NCBI GenBank assembly: GCA_964386505.1
Contig: CAYLSM010000009.1
Location: forward strand, 1 to 42,277
Length of the DNA: 42,277 bases
DNA from: JAJFUG01 sp964386505
GTDB lineage: Bacteria; Gemmatimonadota; Glassbacteria; GWA2-58-10
Direction of reading: 5' to 3'
In this document: positions 23,640 to 30,078 of the stretch, piece by piece
Numbering within the stretch: position 1 is the stretch's first letter
Layout of the letters: each line of letters starts with the position of its first letter
Program-made: the position numbers and the translations under genes
Notes under the pieces: model-generated
Databases searched by the model: none
The model's input: only the letters and a program-made list of their open reading frames with translations
Told to the model about the DNA's origin: nothing

Positions 23640-24998
23640 TCAGTCGATCACCATGATTTCGGTGGAGTGCTCGTTGATCCGGATGACCTTGTACTCCTCC
23701 TCGGGCACGCCCAGGTACCTGGCCACCGGTTCGACCAAACGGCGGTAGTTTATAGTCGCCTTGACCGTTATCTTGCCCGGGGCAACATCATCCGGCACGT
23801 TCCAGGAATAGGTCTCCACCCGCGTGCCACGCGGCGGCAGACGGTAGTCGGCGCCCTGGCTCTTGGTGTTCCACTGCATGATGGTCATGCGGCCCTGGGG
23901 GTCGAAATAGGCCTTGCGATAGATACGGTCTCCCACGGGGACGCCATCGCGCGGCAGGCCCTTGAACTGCGGATCATCCAGCGGAAGGCCCATGTCCTGG
24001 TAGGCCAGCTCGTCGCTGGCGATGTTGTACTGCTCGCCCTCGAAGCCCTGCGGATCGACCGGCAGGTGGTAGACCTTGCCCTTGGAGTCGGTGGCCTCCA
24101 CGTGCACCCAGACAATTCGATCCTCCACCGAACCGGTGGGTATCTGGTGGCCGGCTTTCTGGTTGAACGCCACCAGGGTGAACACCACCTTGTCGCCGGG
24201 CTCGGTCTCGCGGACATCCGGGTGGATGCGCAGCTCCACCGCCCCGGACAGCTTGCCCTCATCGTGTGCCCCGTGGAACAGGTGCTGGCGGGCATCCGGG
24301 AGCTTGGCCCCCATCGAGGCGCGGCGCCCGGGAGCGGCCGGCATGTGGCAATCCTGGCAGACCACGCCCTCGGCCGCATAGGGGCCCTCTTTCCATTCCA
24401 GGTGTGTAGCTTTCACCCACACCCCATAGGGGCTCATTTCATTGTGGCAGGTGCCGCAGAACTCGGCGCTGCGGTGGAACTCGCTGGCGCGTATCTCGTG
24501 CTCCGGGCTGGTCACTCCGCCGCGCGGCCCGTATTTCACTTTTCCGGGCTGCGAGATGAAGTTGAAATTGTGAGGCGGGTCGCCGACGTAGCCGCTGGCA
24601 GTGTGGCAGATGTCGCAGGAGACGGATTCGTTCACCCGCTGGCCCTTGTCGGGAGTGGGCGGCGGAGTGTCGTTGGACAGGAACGCCATCGGGCTGTGGC
24701 AGCCGTTGCAGCCGGCCTTGACCCCGGCCACGACCGGGTCCTTGTCGGCCTGGGGTACGGCCAGCTTGAAATACTCGATCTCGTCCCAGTGGTGGGTATA
24801 GGCCTGGGAGTGCATCTCCTGCTGCCACTGTCGGTAGTAATCGACATGGCAGCTCGTGCCGCAGAACGCCGGTTTCTCGTAGTCCGAGTAATTGCGCGTT
24901 CCCAGGGCCTCATCTCCGGCTTTCTGCCCCAGAGCCGGCAGGGCCAGCCCCAGCAATAAAACGATTGCCGCAGTGCCTGCAACCTCGATCAGTCTCAT
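23640..24998 (-). CDS. Multihaem cytochrome c with four CXXCH and one CX3CH motif
   Basis: A 452-residue exported protein (leader VAGTAAIVLLLGLALPALGQ). Four standard motifs are CNGCH, CDICH, CGTCH and CQDCH. The first haem-like site reads FCGTSCHVDYY, a CX3CH variant, followed by W-x5-H and HH, the usual ligands in the cytochrome c554-like fold (CxxCH...Y..W..S.H..A). The C-terminal 200 residues are beta-rich, with RIHPDVRETEPGDKVVFTL and AGHQIPTGSVEDR, a pattern seen in c554/hydroxylamine-oxidoreductase-like cytochromes. I used the ATG giving MRLIEVAG, with GGGGGAA upstream; the frame is open 36 bases further. It leads a two-gene unit with the mono-haem barrel. Confidence 0.82.
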   Translation of the reverse strand: MRLIEVAGTAAIVLLLGLALPALGQKAGDEALGTRNYSDYEKPAFCGTSCHVDYYRQWQQEMHSQAYTHHWDEIEYFKLAVPQADKDPVVAGVKAGCNGCHSPMAFLSNDTPPPTPDKGQRVNESVSCDICHTASGYVGDPPHNFNFISQPGKVKYGPRGGVTSPEHEIRASEFHRSAEFCGTCHNEMSPYGVWVKATHLEWKEGPYAAEGVVCQDCHMPAAPGRRASMGAKLPDARQHLFHGAHDEGKLSGAVELRIHPDVRETEPGDKVVFTLVAFNQKAGHQIPTGSVEDRIVWVHVEATDSKGKVYHLPVDPQGFEGEQYNIASDELAYQDMGLPLDDPQFKGLPRDGVPVGDRIYRKAYFDPQGRMTIMQWNTKSQGADYRLPPRGTRVETYSWNVPDDVAPGKITVKATINYRRLVEPVARYLGVPEEEYKVIRINEHSTEIMVID

Positions 24999-25061
24999 AC
25001 ATTCCCCCGTGAGAGTGATGATCGATAAAAGCAAAGTTGCGATCGATGCCCTCTGATTGAG

Positions 25062-25090
25062 ACAATATTATCAGAACGGCGATGCTTCAA
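25062..25090 (-). promoter_or_regulatory. Possible promoter of the four/five-haem cytochrome unit
   Basis: Minus-strand TTGAAG (25085-25090), 17-base spacer, TATTGT (25062-25067), each 4 of 6 to consensus, about 65 bases upstream of the cytochrome start. Confidence 0.4.
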
Positions 25091-25159
25091 GGTGTACGGC
25101 AAAATGTATAGGTTCGGTTCAACCCGGAAAATACCGGATCAAACCAAGGAAGGAGGAAT

Positions 25160-25264
25160 GTGAAACACGTATTATCTATCGCGGATTCCGCGGGGGCCGC
25201 GGAAATGAAAGGAGGAACCGTGGAAGCAGCCCTGTGCAGAGACAAAACTGCTTCCACAGTTTAA
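25160..25264 (+). other. Inverted repeats with a possible 34-codon ORF
   Basis: This stretch between two minus-strand units holds two perfect inverted repeats. One is TTCCGCGG-GGG-CCGCGGAA (25186-25204). The other has arms GTGGAAGCAG and CTGCTTCCAC around an 18-base loop (25220-25257). A short plus-strand frame from GTG (ribosome site AAGGAGG) to TAA spans both. It encodes a small Ala-rich peptide with no recognisable family. The structure could instead be a small RNA or a processing/termination element; neither arm is followed by a strong T tract. Confidence 0.3.
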
Positions 25265-25327
25265 ACGAGAGAGAATGAGAAAAGTTTTACTTTTTTATTC
25301 GATATGGCCGGTGGACCGACAAGCGGG

Positions 25328-26629
25328 TTAGAATGTTTTTTCCAGGGCAAACATGGCGTAAGTGCTCGAGTAATGGTAGTAGGCATCGTTGGAACGGTTG
25401 CGGCCGGTGCCCAGCGAGAGCGAGAAAGTCATCCCGCTGAAAATGTTCTTGCCGTTGTCGGGCAGGCTCTTGGACAGATCGAGTTCGAACAGGGCCGCGC
25501 GGTCGAGACGGCTTTCTCCGCCGGGCAGGACCTCGCCTGCGGCATCCAGCGCGGGACGGCCGCTGTAGTGACGCCGCCGCAGGGTGAGAGCGCCGGTCAG
25601 GTCGCTGTGCCAGGGCAGGACCTGGCGTAACTGTATACGGCCCTCGTGGCCGTTGTAGCTGTAGTGGTCGTCGAACAGCTCTTCGTTGTTCAGCACGCTC
25701 TCGCCCAGGCCGGAAAGATAACGGTTTCTGGACTGCGGGTTGATCCTGGCCGTGTAGCTCAGGCTCAGGCCTGTTCCTTTGGCTAGGCTCTGGGCTACGG
25801 TCAGGCCGAGCTTGACCTGCTCGGTGCTGGGGAATTCATCCTGGCGCACCGTGTACCAGTAGGCGCCGTCCGGAACCACGATATCGGTCCCCGCGGAGCC
25901 GGGAGTGACCATCCAGCCGCCCATGCCGCGCCCACGCATCTGTCCCATCCGCTGACGGACCTGCTCCAGCCGCTTCTCTATCTGTTCCGAGGTGATATAT
26001 ACCGAGTCGAGGCTCTGGATGCCGGTGGTGTAATTCTTGTAATAGAGCGCTCCTGAGAGCTGGAGCGTGGTGCGGGTGGGCAGGAACCAACTGGTCTGCA
26101 GGGCGAAAACGTTCTCGACGTAGTTGAATTCCCTGAACTCGCTGAACTGGCGGCCGCTGAGATTGTAGCCGGCCAGCAGCATCAGGTCGTCGCGAAGGTA
26201 GGTCTTCCAGTTGACGTAGAGCCCGAGCGAGGTGTAATTGTAGTAGCTGTACTCAGCCGGGTTTAGCCGGGTCTCAACGTTACCGCCCAGGGCCAGACGG
26301 TTACGCGAGTTGGGGAACAGGTAGTTGTAGTCCAGTCCGAACTCGTGCACCGAAAAGTCGCGGTGGCTCAGTTCGTTGAACAGGAAAAACTGGCCGCTGT
26401 AGCCCAGGTAGACCTGGTTGGAACTTTCCTCGGGGGCGATCTGCCAGCCGAGCGATGCATAGGGGATGCTCACCATATCCGACTGGCCGTAATAGTTACG
26501 GAATATGTTGTCGTCCACCAGGAAATTGGTCCCCACGTGGATATCGGCCTGGGCCAGGGCCATCCCCGGCAACGCCAGCGCCGCACACAACACGGCCAGA
26601 AGTATCGTCGATCCGGTACGATTCTTCAT
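25328..26629 (-). CDS. Outer-membrane beta-barrel protein
   Basis: A 433-residue protein with signal peptide (TILLAVLCAALALPGMALAQ), regular amphipathic strands rich in Tyr/Asn/Leu, and a terminal Phe (FALEKTF). Between strands, residues about 208-260 form a long loop with a coiled-coil-like segment (EQIEKRLEQVRQRMGQMRG) leading into RGMGGWMV. This Gly/Met/Arg-rich patch echoes the same composition in the two Ca-loop proteins of the operon. The start ATG overlaps the stop of the upstream gene (ATGA), indicating translational coupling. A transport or surface-display role is likely; no substrate can be inferred. Confidence 0.75.
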   Translation of the reverse strand: MKNRTGSTILLAVLCAALALPGMALAQADIHVGTNFLVDDNIFRNYYGQSDMVSIPYASLGWQIAPEESSNQVYLGYSGQFFLFNELSHRDFSVHEFGLDYNYLFPNSRNRLALGGNVETRLNPAEYSYYNYTSLGLYVNWKTYLRDDLMLLAGYNLSGRQFSEFREFNYVENVFALQTSWFLPTRTTLQLSGALYYKNYTTGIQSLDSVYITSEQIEKRLEQVRQRMGQMRGRGMGGWMVTPGSAGTDIVVPDGAYWYTVRQDEFPSTEQVKLGLTVAQSLAKGTGLSLSYTARINPQSRNRYLSGLGESVLNNEELFDDHYSYNGHEGRIQLRQVLPWHSDLTGALTLRRRHYSGRPALDAAGEVLPGGESRLDRAALFELDLSKSLPDNGKNIFSGMTFSLSLGTGRNRSNDAYYHYSSTYAMFALEKTF

Positions 26630-27444
26630 TCTTTCCGTCCTTTTCTAAGCTGCTCCATGCGCTGACGTCTGTCGTCGATCCCATCCCCGTCCCGGTCGAT
26701 GAACCGGTCGCGACCCGGTGGCGGCATGCCTCCGGGCGGCGGTCCCATTGTTGCGCCGGCGCCGAACCGCCCCGGCATGTCCGGGATTCCGTCCGCGTCC
26801 TCATCGATAAAATTGCGCAGCATCTCGCGGCGTTCCTCGTTGATGAACCCGAACTTGTAGCCGCGCAGGCTCTTGGTGTTGTAGCGCATCCCGGTGATAT
26901 CGTTGATGAAGCGTCCGCTGTAATCGATCACGTTGTCGCAGACCCCGTCGCCGTCCTCATCCACGAAATCCGGGTTCAGGTCGTTCACCCCGTCGCCGTC
27001 CGCGTCCACGAACTTGTCGTTCACCCCGTCCTTGTCCACATCCACAAAAGCGAAACGGTGGAGGTAGGATTTGCTGTCCACATCGTTCACCCCGTCACCG
27101 TTGGCGTCCCGGAACAGGTCGTTGCGGCCGTCATGGTCCCGGTCCACGAACCCGACCACCTTGCCGCCCGGGGGAACCTCGGCCTGGGCAGGACGGCCGC
27201 GCTGCCTGCGCTGGGCGCCGCTCCTGTCCGCCGCAGCGGCATTCTGTTTTTCCGGGGCCTCTTTAGACGTGGCCTTGCCCTCTGCACCGGCAGCCTGGGT
27301 TTCGGCTGGCTGGTCCTTTTTCTTGCCGGCCTCGGAAGACGCGGCGGGGCCTTTGTCCTGCTGCGAAAGTGCCAGCGTCGGGTACAACAGCCCCAGGAAC
27401 AGTAAAATGGCCGCCGGGGCCACGTATTTGAAAATACCTTTCAC
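26626..27444 (-). CDS. Exported protein with TSP3/EF-type calcium-loop repeats
   Basis: A 272-residue protein with leader (YVAPAAILLFLGLLYPTLALSQ), a low-complexity Ala/Lys/Glu/Gln-rich region (residues about 30-90), then repeated acidic loops: DRDHDGRND, DANGDGVND, DVDKDGVND, DADGDGVND, DEDGDGVCD, DEDADGIPD and DRDGDGIDD. These D-x-D-x-D-G-x-x-D loops match thrombospondin type 3/dockerin-style Ca2+ sites. A Met/Gly/Pro-rich patch (MGPPPGGMPPPGRD) precedes the last loop. The start is GTG with an AAGGA site. It lies between a five-repeat paralogue-like gene and the barrel gene, so an extracellular Ca-stiffened stalk associated with the barrel is plausible. Confidence 0.72.
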   Translation of the reverse strand: MKGIFKYVAPAAILLFLGLLYPTLALSQQDKGPAASSEAGKKKDQPAETQAAGAEGKATSKEAPEKQNAAAADRSGAQRRQRGRPAQAEVPPGGKVVGFVDRDHDGRNDLFRDANGDGVNDVDSKSYLHRFAFVDVDKDGVNDKFVDADGDGVNDLNPDFVDEDGDGVCDNVIDYSGRFINDITGMRYNTKSLRGYKFGFINEERREMLRNFIDEDADGIPDMPGRFGAGATMGPPPGGMPPPGRDRFIDRDGDGIDDRRQRMEQLRKGRKE

Positions 27445-27465
27445 CGTGTTGCATCCTTCTGTTCG

Positions 27466-27505
27466 AAAACCGGCCGGGGCCTGTTCTGAGCCAGGCCCCG
27501 GCCGG
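27466..27505 (-). terminator. Intercistronic stem-loop (attenuating terminator)
   Basis: On the minus strand a perfect 14-bp stem (arm CCGGCCGGGGCCTG), 8-base loop, then TTTTC. It lies between the five-repeat gene and the second Ca-loop gene. With only four T residues it may terminate partially or stabilise the upstream message. Confidence 0.55.
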
Positions 27506-27519
27506 TGTCATGCCGGAAT

Positions 27520-28419
27520 TCAGCGCTTGCCGCCTGATGCGGCCGCGCCACGCATGCGGCTGCTGCTGCGGGTACCCGCGGCGTCCCTGCCGCTGGCCCG
27601 CTGGCCGGCCTGACGGTAGTACTTGCTGTCAGGGTCCAGGGCGTTGACTACTCCGTCGTTGTCATCGTCTTCCAGACGGTCGTTGATGCCGTTGGCGTTC
27701 TCATCCACGAACCCGCGGCCGAGTGTGTTCGGTTCGCGGTAATATTTGCTGTCCGGGTCCAGGTGGTTGATGATCCCGTCACCGTCCGAATCCTCCAGGC
27801 GGTCGTTGATCCCGTTGGCGTCCTCGTCGATGAAGCCGCCGCCCATGCCGCCGCCCACACCACGTCCCATACCGCGTCCCATGCCGCGTCCCATACCCTG
27901 GCCCGTGCTGGCCGGATCACGGTAGTACTTGCTGTCTGGATCGAGGGCGTTGATCACACCGTCGTTGTCGTCGTCCTCCAGACGGTCGTTGACGCCGTTG
28001 GCGTTCTCATCCACGAACCCGCGGCCGACCGTGGCCGGGTCGCGGTAGTACTTGCTGTCCGGATCGAGGGCGTTGATCACGCCATCGTTGTCGTCGTCTT
28101 CCAGACGGTCGTTGACGCCGTTGGCGTTCTCATCCACGAAACCAACGCCGCGGCCGATTGTGGCCGGATCACGATAGTACTTGCTGTCGGGGTCGTGGGC
28201 GTTGACGATACCGTCGTTGTCATCGTCTTCCAACCGGTCGTTGATCCCGTTGCTGTTCTCATCCACGAACCCGGCGAATCCGCGTCCGAAACCCATCCGT
28301 CCCTGAACAGCGGTCTGTTGCTCCACCTGTCCGGCGTCATCCTGCGCCTGGGCCGGGGCGTTCAGCAGGCCCAGGCCCGCCGCCAGCACCGCCACGGTGA
28401 ACATCCGCGCTTTTGTCAT
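27520..28419 (-). CDS. Exported protein with five near-identical calcium-loop repeats
   Basis: A 299-residue protein with leader (FTVAVLAAGLGLLNAPAQAQ). It is dominated by five units of about 40 residues, each holding GF[VI]DE[ND][AS]NG[IV]NDRLED then D-N-D-G-x-x-N-x-x-D-P-D-S-K-Y-Y-R. Every unit therefore carries two acidic D-x-[DN]-x-[DN]-G loops of TSP3/EF type. Unit 3 is followed by an insertion of Gly-Met-Arg repeats (GMGRGMGRGMGRG). The C-terminus is basic and Ser/Arg-rich. The start ATG has GGGAGG upstream; the frame is open further but the signal peptide fixes the start. It is the first gene after a sigma-54-like promoter. Confidence 0.75.
   Translation of the reverse strand: MTKARMFTVAVLAAGLGLLNAPAQAQDDAGQVEQQTAVQGRMGFGRGFAGFVDENSNGINDRLEDDDNDGIVNAHDPDSKYYRDPATIGRGVGFVDENANGVNDRLEDDDNDGVINALDPDSKYYRDPATVGRGFVDENANGVNDRLEDDDNDGVINALDPDSKYYRDPASTGQGMGRGMGRGMGRGVGGGMGGGFIDEDANGINDRLEDSDGDGIINHLDPDSKYYREPNTLGRGFVDENANGINDRLEDDDNDGVVNALDPDSKYYRQAGQRASGRDAAGTRSSSRMRGAAASGGKR
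27613..28272 (-). repeat. Tandem coding repeat, five units of about 120 bp
   Basis: Five in-frame copies encoding the Ca-loop unit. Units 2, 3 and 5 are nearly identical at DNA level (for example ACGGTCGTTGACGCCGTTGG shared by units 2 and 3), while unit 4 is more diverged. A Gly/Met/Arg insertion separates units 3 and 4. Such arrays can vary in copy number by recombination and are prone to assembly collapse. Confidence 0.85.
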
Positions 28420-28498
28420 TCTGCACCTCCCTGATGCGATTAATAATTGATAAACCGATAATATGCAACTTGTACTGCGCGCGCTGTTCACCAGGTAA

Positions 28499-28514
28499 TA
28501 CAAGGACCGTGCCA
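28499..28514 (-). promoter_or_regulatory. Sigma-54-type (-24/-12) promoter of the repeat-protein operon
   Basis: Minus strand TGGCACG, four bases, TTGTA. This matches the -24 box of the consensus (TGGCACG-N4-TTGCA) exactly and the -12 box at 4 of 5, with correct GG-to-GT spacing. It lies 80 bases upstream of the five-repeat gene start. A sigma-54 activator gene is directly upstream, which supports the assignment. Confidence 0.6.
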
Positions 28515-28637
28515 CAAATCGGATTAAAAAAGCAGCTTTACTAAACCCACGTCCGGTGGAACTTTGCTCTGAGTGAAGTGTAATCTTGACACCAATGAAA
28601 CCGCTTTGTCAGACTTAAATTCGACCATATTGTCGTG

Positions 28638-28665
28638 TCTGGTTCGACAAAATCGTCGAGCCAGA
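28638..28665. promoter_or_regulatory. Palindrome, possible enhancer site for the sigma-54 activator
   Basis: Arms TCTGGTTCGAC and GTCGAGCCAGA (10 of 11 paired) flank a 6-base spacer, six bases past the response-regulator stop and about 125 bases upstream of the sigma-54 -24 box. There is no T tract on the minus strand, so a terminator is less likely than an upstream activator site, though an RNA hairpin ending the regulator gene remains possible. Confidence 0.45.
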
Positions 28666-28670
28666 TATCT

Positions 28671-30023
28671 TTATTTGATTCCCAGGCGGGACATCCGGTA
28701 GCGCAGGGTGCGCTCCGATAGTCCCAGGCGCTCGGCGGCCTTGACCTGCACTCCTCCCGCGGCTTCCAGGGCTTCCAGGATCATCCGCCGTTCCAGGCGC
28801 TCCACCGAATCGATCAGCGACTCGCCGGACGCGCCGGAGTCCCGTCCAGCGCCGGGCAGGGAGAGGCCGAACGGCAAGTCCTCGGCGCAGATCACGCTCC
28901 CGCGGCTCAGGACCATGGCCCGCTCCACGATATTCTGCAGCTCGCGGATGTTGCCAGGGAAATCGTAGCGGGTCAGGATATCCAGGGCCTCGCGCGAGAT
29001 GCTTCTTTCGCCCAGGCGCTCGCGGTGGCGGGCCAGGAAATGGTCCACCAGCGGACGGATGTCCTCGCGGCGTTCGCGCAGCGGCGGAATATGGATGTTG
29101 ACCACGTTGACCCGGTAGTAGAAATCCTCGCGGAAATGACCCTCGGATATCGCCTTGCCCAGGTCACGGTTGGTGGCGGTGATAAGGCGTACATCCGCCC
29201 GCAGGGTGCGGTCCGAGCCGACCCGCTCGAAAGTGTGCTCCTGAAGGAACCGCAGCAGCTTGACCTGGATTTCCGGGCTGATCTCGCCCAGCTCGTCCAG
29301 GAACAGCGACCCGCCGTCCGCCGCCTCCAGCTTGCCCTGGCGCTGACGGATCGCGCCGGTGAATGCACCTTTCTCGTGGCCGAACAGCTCGCTCTCGATC
29401 AGGTTGCGGTTGAGCGCGGCGCAGTTGACCACCACGAACGGCTTGTCCCTGCGGTCGCTGGCGGCGTGGATCGCCTTGGCCACCATCTCCTTGCCGGTGC
29501 CGCTCTCGCCGGTGATCAGCACTGGCGAGTCGACCCGCGCCACGCGGGCGGCCAGGTTGAGCACGGCCTCCATCGCCCCGCTCACCGAGACTATGTCCAC
29601 GCTCTGCAACGGCTCGGCCAGCTTACGGCGCAGGTCGCGGTTCTCGGCCAGAAGGCGTCGCTTTTCCAGGGCGCGCTCCAGTGAAATCTCCAGTTTCTCC
29701 AGGTCCACCGGCTTGGTCAGGTACTCGTAGGCCCCATGCTTGACCGCCTGCACGGCCGAGGGGACATCCCCGAACGCCGTGATCAGGATCACCTCGGTCT
29801 CGGGGTTACGGGCCTTGACCTGGGCCAGCAGTTCCAGCCCGTCGATGCCCTGCATTTTCTGATCGGTCAGCACCAGGTCGAACGCCGAGCTTTTCAGCCG
29901 CTCCAGGGCCTCCTCGCCCGAGGCGGCCTGTTCCACCCCATAGCCGCGCTTGCTCAGAAACCCGGCCAGTGTCGTGCGCTGGCGCTCCTCATCCTCCACC
30001 ACCAGCAGGCTGCCTTTGCTCAT
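28671..30023 (-). CDS. NtrC-family sigma-54-dependent response regulator
   Basis: A 450-residue three-domain activator. Receiver domain at residues 5-120 with phospho-acceptor Asp54 (LVLTDQKMQG), acidic pocket E-D-E at 10-12, and switch residues T and K (ITAFGD; YLTKPVD). AAA+ domain at about 145-365 with Walker A GESGTGKE, sigma-54 contact motif GAFTGA, Walker B LFLDELGE and R fingers. C-terminal Fis-type helix-turn-helix at about 410-450 (VQVKAAERLGLSERTLRYRM). All key residues are present, so it should be functional. The start ATG has GGAGGA upstream. The cognate kinase is encoded 55 bases upstream. The sigma-54-like promoter just downstream suggests the repeat-protein/barrel operon as a target. 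Confidence 0.95.
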   Translation of the reverse strand: MSKGSLLVVEDEERQRTTLAGFLSKRGYGVEQAASGEEALERLKSSAFDLVLTDQKMQGIDGLELLAQVKARNPETEVILITAFGDVPSAVQAVKHGAYEYLTKPVDLEKLEISLERALEKRRLLAENRDLRRKLAEPLQSVDIVSVSGAMEAVLNLAARVARVDSPVLITGESGTGKEMVAKAIHAASDRRDKPFVVVNCAALNRNLIESELFGHEKGAFTGAIRQRQGKLEAADGGSLFLDELGEISPEIQVKLLRFLQEHTFERVGSDRTLRADVRLITATNRDLGKAISEGHFREDFYYRVNVVNIHIPPLRERREDIRPLVDHFLARHRERLGERSISREALDILTRYDFPGNIRELQNIVERAMVLSRGSVICAEDLPFGLSLPGAGRDSGASGESLIDSVERLERRMILEALEAAGGVQVKAAERLGLSERTLRYRMSRLGIK

Positions 30024-30078
30024 CTTTCCTCCGGCATATTCATACAGTCCTCTATAGTATATGCAGTACTCCGGGGGC

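Noticed and set aside
27613..28272. CRISPR-like array
   Set aside because: The repeats are about 120 bp, contiguous, in frame and encode an acidic Ca-loop unit; there are no unique spacers.
28638..28665. Rho-independent terminator after the response regulator
   Set aside because: The stem is good but no T tract follows on the minus strand; a regulatory palindrome fits better, though this is not settled.
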